Part shown: positions 1 through 10,605 of the stretch, in pieces
Layout: each line of letters starts with the position of its first letter
Position numbering within the stretch: position 1 is the first letter of the stretch
Source of the DNA: Tillus elongatus
Taxonomy: Eukaryota; Arthropoda; Insecta; Coleoptera; Cleridae
NCBI GenBank assembly: GCA_964006375.1
Contig: OZ023265.1
Span: 167,610,533 to 167,674,532, forward strand
Direction of reading: 5' to 3'
DNA: 64,000 nucleotides
Position numbers and translations under genes: made by a program
Notes under the pieces: model-generated
The model's input: only the letters and a program-made list of their open reading frames with translations
What the model was told of the DNA's origin: nothing
Databases searched by the model: none

Positions 1-357
1 ATTTCATGTCGTCTGTCATTTTCCATAATTGCGGCCGAGACTTCACGATTAGTGGTTCTGGTAGTATGGTTTATGGATGGTATATATTTAGTTTGGTTAC
101 CGTTGATGTATGGTTTATACCTGTTGTATGAATCAATCTACGCGTGGCAGTTAACTACTCTGTCTGTCAGGCATTGGACTTTAACCTCTAAGTCGTCTCA
201 ACGCATGTCTTTGGAATTTTATTTTTAATTTGGAAAAAACTCTAAATATTGCGTACCAAATTACTTAACATTCGCAACATAGGTTTATTTGCACTATTTC
301 TAGCCACATGTAAAGTCTCATTCCAGTTACTCTGATACTTACAAAAATATAGCATTT

Positions 358-760
<403 letters not shown>

Positions 761-1689
761 AGTGATTGTTATTTAACTGAGGTATTCAATCAATTATTAA
801 AAGACTATATTTGAAGCTTTATGAACGGCCTCAAATACAGTTTTATCGGAGCATAGCTATATTATGCTGTCGCATAATATAGTAGAAATGTAAACAAAAG
901 CAAGCCAAGTTTCTATAGAAATGATACGAAAATAGTTCCTTTTATCTTTAAACTTAAACATAAGACGTCATATAAGACCGAAACAGTCCTGGGATGTGTT
1001 TCAATGGTAATTCTACTAATTCTGTAATTAATTGTTACATATACTTTGAATATAATATTCCGGGCATAAAGCAGATCTAATGTATCATGTAAACAAAACG
1101 TTAGGTACTTGACGTAGGCCTAGACGGCTGAGAGGCGCCGCGCTTGCCTCATAAGCAGAAGGTTACGCGATGGAATCCAGCTCGATGAATGTACGTTTTT
1201 TATGTTTTATTTTGACATTTGGAGAAACAATAGTGCTCAGATTTTATACGTTTTGAACAAGATCTCATTTTTGTTTAAAACGCCTAAATAAGTTTGTCAT
1301 CTTTGTGAAATTATAATTTTGTTATTGTTGATATAGAAAAAACCGGGTTTATTAGGTTGACTAAAACGAAATCATACTGCCGATTAATAAGGAAAAATAA
1401 CTGTTACGCTTATAATTTGGCAGATACTTTACTTTTCTAAATATGAATTAAATTTCATTCTGGAAATCTTTTGTATAACTTTAATGAAATTTAATTATTT
1501 AGCTTCATAGAAAATTTAGTTTTGGGCATTTTTCTCAAAAGGAGTTAGAGCACAAGATTTTTTTTGATAATAGAGAGATATGGGTGGTAACAGTTTCTAA
1601 AGAATCCTTCAAATGTGGGCGTACTAGGACCTCTAAAATCGATCTTCAAGGTCTGTGTAAGTTTAAAGTTATAACTTTAGTAATATGCC
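761..1689. other. AT-rich unique-looking stretch
   Basis: No coding frame, TIR pair or tandem repeat is evident apart from a weak tRNA-like segment at 1119-1183. Toward 1550-1640 the sequence begins to resemble the family H left block (an 'agagagatat' step and an 'actaggacctctaaaa' variant). Confidence 0.5.
1119..1183 (+). pseudogene. tRNA-like relic (weak)
   Basis: A locally GC-richer segment has an A-box-like 'ggctgagagg', an anticodon-arm-like stretch 'cttgcctcataagcag' with a CAT triplet in the loop position, and a degenerate T-arm 'gcgatggaatcc' where a B box would be. The acceptor stem cannot be closed. It could be a decayed tRNA or the head of an old SINE. Confidence 0.2.
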
Positions 1690-2155
1690 GTATAATAATA
1701 GTGTACAATTCTTATGAAAATTCGCTACTATAACGCACTTGCTGCGTCCCGATTTTTTTTTACAATAAAAACAGGACTGCATGAGCGCCCCCAGAGATTT
1801 GGTTTTAAAAAAGTAAAATGATGCTAAATGTTGAAATTTTAATTAAAGTTAAATTTGACGTTCGCCTACATGTGGACTAACCATTACATATACTAACACA
1901 TTAACAAGTTGGTGTTTAACATATCACAAAGGTCATTGCAGCCTATAATTCGTCGTCCGAAAACTAAATGCAATTACTTCCATTTATAGGTCTTCCTTGT
2001 TCACAGACGACAGAGTAAAGCTTTAAATCTAATATAACTGTGCTTCCTGTCCAATCACACTGTATTCTATGCAACTGAATCTTTTCTTTTTTCTATCGAC
2101 AAAAAAGTCCGGACGCAACAAATGCGTTACAGTAGCGAATTTTCATAAGAATGGG
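1690..2155. mobile_element. Family H right-end modules, inverted pair
   Basis: At 1717-1755 the sequence reads as the family H terminal unit (a 'gaaaattcgctac' core followed by 'ataacgcacttgctgcgtccc'). At 2106-2150 the same unit appears inverted ('ggacgcaacaaatgcg' then 'gtagcgaattttcat'). The two units point in opposite directions about 350 bp apart, with non-coding sequence between them. They are probably remnants of two rearranged copies. Confidence 0.5.
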
Positions 2156-2204
2156 TTTCCATAAATAATATTTGTTAGTTCTAACAGTATGATGGGGTGA
2201 ATGC

Positions 2205-3800
2205 TCTTCCTTTCAGTGAATTTTCTTTTTGAATTTGGAAAAAATTTCATCAAACTAGGCCCCCTAGAAAATTATCTAACTACCTTCCTTTTGATAAAAT
2301 ATGTTTTTTTAATTTTATTATTTTAACAACACACCACGAGGGCTCACAGCCTAAATACTATCGTACCGTGTGTGTCGAAAAGGAGGAAAGAGGCAACTTG
2401 TTAATTCTGGACTTGAAGGTTTGGAGGTTCGGAGGACGGGTCTAGGGCTGGTGTATCTCTTATGAGATAGAAAGGAAGACTGAGATTTGGTGGAGTTGAA
2501 TTGTAGAAGATTTCTACTTCCCCAGTCTAATATTTTTTGGAGATCCACAGAGACAGAACCTTCCATGAGTCTGCGATCATCATCTAATTGGGCTAAAGAT
2601 ATATGCTTACAATATTGTATATATTTGAGTGGAGGGTGCTGTCACCCGCGTAACTTTGAACTGGGTTGGATGTACTAGAGAGGAGGTCATTAATGTGGAG
2701 AAGAAACAAAGTAGGGGCTAAAGCTGAACCTTGAGAGACTCCTGCATTTATTGGATACAGTTTAGAGGAATGACCATCCACGACAACAGAAATGCTCCGG
2801 TTGGACAGGAAATTTGCTGTCCAGGTACAGTTTTGGTGGTAGGCCATAGGTCGGAAGTTTATTAAGTAGCGCTGCGTACCAGACCTGGTCGAATGCTTTG
2901 GGTATGTCTAGAGCGACAATCTGGGATTCACCGTGTAGTTCCATAGACTTGCTCCAAGAATGGGTGACAAAGAAAAGGACGCCGGCAGTTGAGCTGCGCT
3001 GACGGAATCCATACTGCCTGTCGTGGATTAGACTGTGTTTTTCAAGAAATTTTAGTAATTCGGTGTTTATATACTTTTCCATCACTTTAGAGGACGACTG
3101 AAAGTAGAGAAATAGGCCTGTAGTTGATAGGAAGCGCTTTGGATCCTTTCTTGGGGGCGGGTTGTACTCGAGCAGTTTTCCAGTTACTAGGGAATATGCC
3201 TCTACTGTAAGATGTCTGAAACAGACGAGTCAGGACAGGAGCAAGTTCTGGTGCGCATTTTTTGAGAACAATTGCTGGGATCTCATCAAGGACAGGGGCT
3301 TTCCTGGTATTAAGAGAAAAGAGCATCTTTAGCACCTTTATAGTTTTGAAAATGATATCAGTCATTTTATGCGCGACATTGGGGACTGTTAGTGGTTGAA
3401 CATTTGGAGGTGGGCTGAGAGTAGAATTGTCGGCGAACAACGAGGCAAAGAGTTCAGCCTTGCGCAGGGCGATAGAAACAATTTCATCCCCTGAAACAAG
3501 AGGTGGGAACGTGCTCTTGCAGAAATTATTCCCAATAGATTTAGCAAGAGTGCAGAAAGGTTTGCTGCCGTTGGAGTTTAAGAGGACTTTGTTTTTGATG
3601 TGGTTATTAAACGAGTTTTTTGTCTCAGAAAGAATGCCAGTTCGCGGAGTTGTAGTGTTTTTACTATACATTGTTTCTGCTATATAGGTTATAACGGTAA
3701 CCAGATTGATGCCTTCTTGCATTAGAGACATATTTGCTATTCAAAACATTTTTATGAAAATTCACTTCCATAACGCACTTGCTGCGTCTAGACTTTTTTG
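2205..3800 (+). mobile_element. Family H copy interrupted by LINE-A
   Basis: The left part (about 2210-2300) has the 'cagtgaattttc' start and 'actaggccccctagaaa', ending in 'ttttgataaaatatg'. The element resumes near 3665 with 'atacattgtttctgc', the 'ggttataacggtaacc' block, and the terminal unit 'gaaaattcacttccataacgcacttgctgcgtc' at about 3755-3790. In uninterrupted copies 'gataaaatatggtacattgtttctac' is continuous, so the intervening 1.36 kb LINE-A is a later insertion. The N-terminus of the reverse-strand ORF starting at 3731 is read from this flanking repeat, not from the LINE. Confidence 0.6.
2300..3664 (-). pseudogene. LINE-A copy 1: non-LTR reverse transcriptase fragment
   Basis: Minus-strand fragment of a Jockey/CR1-group non-LTR retrotransposon. 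From 5' to 3' it holds the pre-RT linker ('NGSKPFCTLAKSIGNNF'), RT motifs ('NYRPISLLSVV', 'DRQYGFRQRSSTAG', 'ALDIPKAFDQVW'), the 'GVSQGSALAP' motif and the catalytic box, which reads YAGD instead of YADD. After the box a deletion jumps to the 3' end ('ctcgtggtgtgttgtt' on the sense strand), which finishes in an A/T-rich tail. At least one frameshift lies between the pieces. The 5' half with the endonuclease is missing, as expected for 5' truncation. Family membership rests on four other copies in the window. Confidence 0.85.
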
Positions 3801-4111
3801 CTAGCTGCTGCTTTTCAACAAATCTTCAGCACTCTCTATCACGCGAGATAAATGGACCACCAACAAAGAGCCCTTATGATACAAAGTAGCAGTCCCAGTA
3901 TGCAGACACCGAAGTCAGCAGGACCAGAAGGCACCTTGGGAAACTGCGCAGCAAAGTGTCGGAAGCTGTGTCGACATAATAGAAGTCACCTCTAAGAACA
4001 ATAGTGCAACGCCCTAGGTGACACACTATAAATAGACGACTCGCCTTCGAGGCGTTCATTCTTGTTTCTAGTGTAAGACTCTGCACATCGTGTAACATTA
4101 ATATATCACAC
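3801..4111. other. Unassigned sequence
   Basis: No repeat family or coding signal that I can recognise. A 74-residue reverse ORF at 3874-4098 has no recognisable motif. Confidence 0.4.
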
Positions 4112-4286
4112 TTTTTTTTATAAATTTTATTGGCTGCGGCATCTTAGGCCATTAGCACATTCTTTCCCATCATTCACTATTGTTTTTAAATTTTCCAGAC
4201 AGAGTCAACTTGGCTCGCCCGGGAATCGAACCCGGGACCTCTCGCTTAGCAGGCTGGCACCTAGCCACCTGCGCCACGAGGGCGTC
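4112..4286 (-). mobile_element. SINE2, tRNA-derived, reverse copy
   Basis: On the minus strand the element begins 'gacgccctcgtggcgcagg' (A box) and has B box 'gggttcgattcccgg' about 60 bp in. A non-tRNA body follows ('gactctgtctggaaaa...', 'gatgccgcagccaataa'), with an A/T-rich tail. The tRNA-like head cannot form a proper acceptor stem, so this is not a functional tRNA. The near-identical copy at 22411-22595 defines the boundaries. RNA polymerase III internal promoter boxes would drive transcription of a family like this. Confidence 0.85.
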
Positions 4287-4834
4287 TCTGTAATCGAAAG
4301 GCGTTACATAGAGGCTTAAAAAGTTTTGGGTAGCATCAAAAGATTCATGTAAATCTATTTAACATTACTTCATAGCAATTAAAAATCGATGAAAAAAAAA
4401 CATCTTACATGATGAATCAAAGAAATTTTCCGAATTCCCGAGGCCTCCAGAGCCCTGGCGTCCAGAGACTGGCTTCTAGGTTTGACATAGGGCATCTCAT
4501 CCTTTCTATTGTTATTCGCTTTCATCCATCGGAACACTTGAGACATATTTCACCAATCACAACACAGATAACACAGAAATAATCACAGGTCACTATTCAC
4601 GAAAAAACATATTACTACACAAATGTTCACCACATGTGACTTTGATGTATTAGATAAAAATATTTATAATAATTTATGAAAGATCCACATTCTGTATGTT
4701 TTGTTGTCATTTTCTATTACGGTGGTAATAAGTAATATATTAATTTGAATAACAGATGCAACGGTTTAGTTTAAAAAATACTGCAGAGAAAATATTTTAC
4801 TTGCAGCTGCCAACAAAGTTTTTTTATTTTTTAT
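4287..4834. other. Unassigned AT-rich spacer
   Basis: Non-coding. I see no TIRs, tandem repeats or family matches to other parts of the window. Confidence 0.4.
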
Positions 4835-5420
4835 TTCAACAACACACCAGGAGGGATCACAGCCTAAATACTATCGTACCGTGGGTGTCGACAAGGAGGA
4901 AAGAGGCAACTTGTTAATTCTGGACTTGAAGGTTTGGAGGTTCGGAGGACAAGGAAAAACATGTGCCGGCAAGGAGTTCCACAACTTGGAAGTCCTAGGG
5001 ACAAAAGAGCGGGCATAACAATATGTTCTATGTCTGGTGACCTGGACAGTAAAAGGGTGCATTCGCTCTGTTCCCCTGGTAGATTTGTTGGGGGCAGCAG
5101 GTGGATGAACTATGGGTGTCGACAAGGAGGAAACAGGCAACTTGTTAATTCTGGACTTGAAGGTTTGGAGGTTCAGAGGAGAATGAAAAACATATGCCGA
5201 CAAGGAATTCCACAACTTGAAAGTCCCCGGGACAAAAGAGCGGGCATAACAAGATGTTTTATGTCTGGTGACCTGGACAGTAAAAGGGTGCATTCGCTCT
5301 GTTACCCTGGTAGATCTGTTGGGGGCAGCGGGTGGAGGAACTATGGAAGAAAGCTCCTCTGAGCAGTGCCCGTGCAGATATCTATAAAAGAGAGACAGAT
5401 CACCAACAGCACTTTCCCCA
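4835..5420 (-). pseudogene. LINE-A copy 2: 3' end with internal duplication
   Basis: Minus-strand 3' end of LINE-A, coding for the C-terminal domain after the RT (motifs 'FVPRTSKLWNSLPAHVF' and 'LQTFKSRINKLP', a common C-terminus of Jockey/CR1-type proteins). The last 77 codons occur twice in frame with a period of 231 bp: the 'gggtgtcgacaagg' mark is at 4883 and again at 5114. The two units differ at several residues, so the duplication is not recent. The upstream codons from about 5420 to 5536 of the same open frame come from a neighbouring transposase fragment on the other strand and are not LINE sequence. Confidence 0.85.
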
Positions 5421-5510
5421 ATTAATGGGGAAAGGGTACTTTTAATTTTTAAATAATGCTTTACCCATTCTCCTAGAAGATGTTGCGATTCAAAAAAGAC
5501 TAAACATGTA

Positions 5511-5775
5511 GTATCAACAAGACGGTTGCCCAGCACATTTTGCCGGAGCTGTCCGAAATTATTTAGATGTTACGTTTTCAATTAAGTGAATTGGAAGAGG
5601 TAGAATTTTTCCATGGCCAGCAAGATCATCTGACCTTGCAGTTTTAGATTTTTACTTGTAGGGAAGAATTAAAGATATAAAACGCGTCCAACTACACGCG
5701 AGGATATGAAAGAAATGATTCGGGAAGCGGTAAGAAGTATTTCTGTTGATGAAATTGAGGCCAGTGTCAGTTCTC
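5511..5775 (+). pseudogene. Fragment of IS630/mariner-type transposase C-terminus
   Basis: Plus-strand reading gives 'QQDGCPAHF' (second catalytic Asp), then after 36 residues the third acidic block 'RSSDLAVLDFYL', followed by a basic region. Two tryptophan positions of the family now read as stops (TGA and TAG), and another stop follows. The spacing and motifs match the transposases at 49756-50882 and 40900-41908, of the lineage with an N-terminal DUF4817-like domain. Only about 85 residues survive. Confidence 0.75.
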
Positions 5776-6624
5776 CTAGAGAAAGATTGAATGTATGCAT
5801 AGCAAATGATTGGAAACGTGTTGAGTATATAAAATAACTAGGTATTTTGTGCTTTTATCAGTTTTATCCTGTCGTACATTTCTGGTATGAGTAATAATAT
5901 CATGATTTATGTTAATAAATATTGTTGGCGAAGGTAACTTGTTAAATTTCGTTGGGCCTAATTCCCGCAGCAAAGAAGAAATCCCCACTATTTACATATT
6001 TTTAAAGATAACTTTGAACAGAAAAAAGATATTGATGTTAGGTTTTCACTGATTTGTTGCTAACTTAGTATGTTTTTATAAGACGTGGTCAAACTTACAT
6101 GTTCCCATTTAATAGTTGCACGAAAAAAACTCGATGGGTAACAAAATTAAGCAGCGCCATCTAGCATTCACAATATTTATTATAATGGTTAGAATTTACA
6201 AATATCCTTGTTTAAATCTTCAATTGAGTGGACTGTATGTTAAATGAATGATTACCATAGGATGACGGTTTTAACAATTATATTCACTGGTATTTACAAA
6301 TATTTACAGAACTAACAGATATAGGTCACAACTCACTGGTGTTTAAAATTCAACTGTTTTGTATAAAAGAAAAGAGAGATAAGAAGGGCGCGTTCCCGAA
6401 GGGGGCAGCACTATCCAAACATACAATGAATTTAAATCTTAACAATCCTATTGGCTTAGATCTCTTTGGAACACGACCAATTTTGAAAAATGCGGCTAAG
6501 CAGAACCGGACTTACAAGCGTTTTTTTCAAAGCCAGGTTCCCACTCTCCCCCACTTCTTATTTACCAAGGTAGAATAAAATTCTCTTCTCACACAAATGA
6601 TTCAGATTTTTTTCGAAGATTCTT
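5776..6624. other. Unassigned AT-rich spacer
   Basis: No convincing gene. A 79-residue ORF at 6339-6578 has ordinary composition and no recognisable motif, so I do not call it. Confidence 0.4.
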
Positions 6625-6716
6625 ATTTTTAGTGAATTTTCTTACAAAAGTCTTTAAATGAGCGCAATCTAGGACCCCTGGAACCCATATCCAGGGTCAA
6701 TTTTAATTTTTATATG

Positions 6717-6720
<4 letters not shown>

Positions 6721-6799
<79 letters not shown>

Positions 6800-6836
6800 G
6801 TATGTGTGTGTGCGCGCGCGCGCGCGTGTGTGTGTC
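6721..6836. repeat. (TA)n followed by (TG)/(CG) tract
   Basis: TA repeat 6721-6797, then alternating TG, eight CG steps, and TG again to about 6835. Alternating purine-pyrimidine sequence with a CG core is a classical Z-DNA-prone type. Confidence 0.95.
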
Positions 6837-7837
6837 ACACCGATAACTCAAAAAATGATGGGCCGATTTTGATCAAAATTGATACGTAGCTTGCTTTTTT
6901 GCAACTAGCTCGAATAAGTTCGTTAGCCAAGAAAATCGGCCCAGGTTTCCCTGGAAAATGTTGTGTTTTCTTTCGGAAAAAAAATATATATCTGGAAATA
7001 ACAAAGTGAGGGCAACCAAATTTGTTACGCGTATTTGTATTAGAAAGAGTGTACCTAACTTTACGTCCGTAAATTTAAAGACAAAAAAGCGATAGGCATT
7101 TAAAGAAAAAAAGGGGGGTTTTCCTCAAAAACTCAAAGTCGCGATTTGAAACCTCAAAATTGGCAAAATTTAGGCAAAGAACCTGAAACAAATACGCGTT
7201 TTGTTAAGAAAATGTCGCAAGAAGTGTGCTGCAAACACTTAAGTTTCAACAGTCATTGTCCTTCATTTTACTAAAATAGTTTCAGAAAATTAATTTCAAA
7301 TAGACCCTTTCTCTGATGTTTTGGCAGTAGTTAAGTATATGGTTTGGCTGTAGGTTTAGTTAAGTTTAACGGTCTATAATTTTTAGCTAATTTTCGTAGA
7401 AAATTAGTTAATGAGGAGACCGCGACTATTGAATTTTAAAAAGATTTCTTCAAATCAGTGCAAACTAGGCCCCCTAGAATCCATATCCGGGTTTAGTTTC
7501 AGTTTTTATCTGTTTACAAATATACATGATGACGCATTTCTACGGTAAAGTTCAAAATAATTGTTATTATACGAGATACGAGAAAAAAATTATACGATAA
7601 TTATAGGGTGTCTTGAGCTGCATCTTATAAAATTATTTTGACAATTACAGGGTGGCCCATAAGTCGTTGGTGATACCTACAATTTTCTTTCCAACACACT
7701 TATATTATTGCATTTTTGCATTTTTTTCGAAATATGATGCATGTTTGTAAGAAAAAATCGAGACGCAGTAAGTGCGTTTTAGTAGCGAATTTTCATTAAA
7801 TGCTTCAAATTTCAATAACTCCATTTGCTATTAAAGT

Positions 7838-7850
7838 AAGGTTCGTTGGC
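7838..7850. repeat. Left target-site duplication (LINE insertion)
   Basis: AAGGTTCGTTGGC, repeated exactly at 8725-8737 on the other side of the LINE. It belongs to the family H sequence, which continues across it. Confidence 0.9.
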
Positions 7851-8726
7851 GCGGAAGGACCGAGGGTAAGTCATAGTATTTCCCTCGGAGCCCATGCAAC
7901 GGTGTTTCAGGCCGAGATGTGCGCCATCCTGCACTGTGTGAGGGAGAACAAGAGGAGGGGCTACACCAACAAGCGGATCCTCATAGCCACAGACAGCCAG
8001 GCAGCCCTTAAGGCACTAAGTAGCCCACGGGTAAATTCCTGGCTGGTGAGTGAGTGCCGAGACGAGACGAGCGACCTGGCTGGGCAGAATGAGGTGACCC
8101 TCATCTGGGTGCCGGGTCACTCGGGGGTCAAAGGCAATGAAGAAGCTGACAGTCTCGCGAAGAGAGGGTCAGCAGAACCATTTATGGGACCAGAACCGGC
8201 TCTGGGCGTGTCAAAGAGCACTGCCAGGGGAGCCATTAAGTCCTGGGTCAGAAACCAACACAAGGTGTACTGGGCGGACTGTCCAGGGCTCAGACATGGG
8301 AAGTCAATAATTAACGGACCCAGTTCAAAGAGAGCTGTGGGGCTGCTAAACCTTAGCAGAGGACAGCTCAGAAACACAACAGGTCTCTTGACGGGACACA
8401 TGGCCGTCAAGAAACACCTGCATAAAATGGGGCGGTTCGAAGGGGACCTCGCATGCAGACTCTGCGGCGAGGGGGAGGAATCAGCCCAGCACATCTTGTG
8501 CGAGTGTATAGCTCTGGACCGGAAAAGACAACTGATCTACGGTCACTCTAGACCGGAGACAGAGCAATATAAAACTTCACCCTACCAATCGCTGTGCAGA
8601 CTAGTTCAAGGCACAGTGATTTTGGAATGGGTGGAGTAAGACTAAGGGTATGCACAATCAACCAAGGGTTGCGGTGCTATCGGGGCGGCAAGGCCGCGGA
8701 CGAGCCCTTAGGCAACAAAAAAAAAA
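7851..8726 (+). CDS. 5'-truncated LINE: RNase H and C-terminal zinc motif
   Basis: An open frame runs to the stop at 8639, then about 85 bp of 3' UTR and a poly(A) stretch, all bounded by a 13-bp target duplication. The first 17 codons of the ORF beginning at 7800 are flanking repeat; true element sequence starts at 7851. The protein is the C-terminal part of a Jockey-superfamily (LOA/R1-like) polymerase. Its RNase H domain has the Glu of 'AEMCAI', the Asp of 'ATDSQAA' and 'GHSGVKGNEEADSLAKRG', while the first catalytic Asp was lost by truncation. A C-terminal 'CRLCGEGEESAQHILC' (C-x2-C-x8-H-x3-C) follows. No stop or frameshift interrupts the frame, suggesting a fairly young insertion. It cannot encode an active element because the endonuclease and RT are missing. 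Confidence 0.9.
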
Positions 8727-8737
8727 GGTTCGTTGGC
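8725..8737. repeat. Right target-site duplication (LINE insertion)
   Basis: Second copy of AAGGTTCGTTGGC. It overlaps the poly(A) tail by two A residues, and family H sequence resumes after it with 'tagtaaacc'. Confidence 0.9.
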
Positions 8738-9165
8738 TAGTAAACCAGTTTTTTCGGAAACATTTTATGTTTATTTTTGGAAATTTTTTGTACATTTCAG
8801 ACAATAAGTTATTTTGATATAATATGATAAATTGTTTCTACAGGTTACACCGGTGACCAAATTGATGCCTGCTTGCATTAAAGAGACATATTTGCTATTA
8901 AAAACATTTTTATGAAAATTCACTTCCATAACGCACTTGCTGCATCCAGACTTTTACATTTTAAGTAGACCTCAATTAAGGATTTTTTGCAAAATATCGG
9001 TTTTTTATTTTTGATTTTCAGCCGGTAGACCTACAAGCCCGTAAATAATTCTCAGGCTTATTTCGTGGTCACTTTCTTTATAATATTTTTTCCCCAAAAT
9101 GCTAAGATATACGGTTTCTGATATACAGCCGGTCGCCACCCTTAAGAAATTAGCCTGTGCATTGT

Positions 9166-9296
9166 TTTAGTGAATTTTCTTAAAAAAATTCACTAATGAG
9201 GAGATCCCGACTTTTGAATTTTTAAAAAATTTCTTCAAATGAGCGCTAATTAAGCCCCCCAGAACACATATCCGGGGTCAGTTTCAATTTTTATAT

Positions 9297-9368
<72 letters not shown>

Positions 9369-10605
9369 ATGTATGTATGTATGTATGTATCACACCGATA
9401 ACTCAAAAAATAATGAGCCGATTTTGTTTAAATTTGGTGAAAAAATTCCTTTTGCAAATGGCTTGGATAAGTTCGTTAGCCAGGAAAATCTGCCAGGGTT
9501 TTCTGGAAAATTTTGTGTTTTCTTTTGAAAAAAATTTACATCTCCGGAATTAACAAAGTAAGGGCAACCAAATTTGGTACACGGGTTTATGTTCTTATAT
9601 GTAAGTTACCTATTAAAATTTAGCCCTGTAGCTCAAAATACAAAAAAGTTATAGGCAATTAAAGAAAAATAAATTGGGGTTTTCCTCAAAACGTCAAAGT
9701 TGCGATTTAAAACGTCAAAATCAGCCACATTTAGGAAAAGAACTTGAATCTAATACGGGCTATGGAAATAAAATGTCTCAAGAAGAATGTTTTACAAACC
9801 CTGAAGTCTTACTTTCAACCGTCATTGTCCTTCATTTTACTAAAATATTTGCAGAAAATTCATTTCAAATAGACCCTTTCTCTGATGCTTGGCAGTAGCC
9901 TTAGCTATAGAGTTTATCGTTTAATGTATATAATTTTTGTCGAATTTTAGTAAAAAATCAATAAAGCTCAATATAGCCGTAATTATAAAAGATATGAAAA
10001 AAATTTGTATATATTAATTATAGGGTGTCTTGAGCTACATCTGAAAAAAATATTTCGACAATCACAGGGTGGCCCATAAGTCGTTGGTGATACAATTTTT
10101 TTTAAATCAAACACGCCTTATGTTATTGCATTTTCCATCGAAATATAATGCATGTTTGTAAGAAAAAAATTCTGGACGCAGCAAGTGCGTTATGGTAGCG
10201 AACTTTATTTGTTTATGTAGAAATCATTGTTAGTGAAATTTTTGTAAAATTTTGGTAATTAGTACCTAATGTTTAATGAGTTATTGTAAAAAAGATGTTT
10301 TTGGATTTTCGCAAAAAAGTTGTTTACAATTTTTTTTGTAAGTTTTCTCGAAAAGCTTTTTGTAAATAATTATATCTTGGTAGGTGGCTAAATACCTTGA
10401 AGAAGTTTGTTGGCCAGGAAAATCGGGTCAGTTTTTCGGATATATTTTAAGTTAGTTTTCGAAAAATATTTGCCCTTTTCCAACAACAAAGTTATTTTGA
10501 TAAAATGTGGTACATTGTTCCCACTATAGAGGTTATACTGGTTATAAAAACCATTTTTATGAAAATTCACTACCACAACGCACTTGCTGCGTCCCGAGTT
10601 TTTTT
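9166..10605 (+). mobile_element. Family H, most complete copy
   Basis: About 1.44 kb with all blocks in order. The left hairpin AGTGAATTTTC-ttaaaa-AAATTCACT is at 9170-9197, followed by 'aatgaggagatc', 'taattaagccccccagaac', (AT)n plus (GTAT)n at 9300-9390, 'cacaccgataactc', 'gttcgttagccagg', 'gggcaaccaaatttgg', 'cctcaaaacgtcaaagt', 'gggtgtcttgagctaca' and 'gggtggcccataagtcg'. It ends with the right module (10170-10603), bounded by inverted units built on 'gacgcagcaagtgcgttatgg' and its reverse complement. There is no gene. This copy is the best reference for the family. Confidence 0.75.
9300..9390. repeat. (AT)n then (GTAT)n
   Basis: AT tract to 9364, then GTAT tetranucleotides to 9390, inside family H. 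Confidence 0.95.

Larger units (their letters stand above)
6625..8960 (+). mobile_element. Family H long copy carrying a LINE insertion
   Basis: Forward copy. The left core 'tagtgaattttc' is near 6632, then the 'ggacccctggaacccatatcc' block, the dinucleotide tract from 6721, 'cacaccgataactcaaaaaa', 'gttcgttagcc', the 'cctcaaaaactcaaagtcgcg' block, 'gggtggcccataagtcgttgg' near 7650, and the terminal-unit pair at 7761-7797 ('gacgcagtaagtgcg' ... 'tagcgaattttcat') and 8910-8952 (inverted). The right module is interrupted at 7850/8725 by an RNase H LINE. Without the insert the element is about 1.45 kb. No coding capacity of its own is seen. Confidence 0.7.

Noticed and set aside
4934..5362. 142-residue plus ORF over LINE-A copy 2
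   Set aside because: Antisense shadow. The minus strand carries the known LINE C-terminal motifs.
7800..7850. ORF start of the RNase H protein at 7800
   Set aside because: These codons belong to the flanking family H repeat; the LINE begins after the target duplication.
8117..8494. 125-residue minus ORF
   Set aside because: Antisense shadow of the RNase H LINE.
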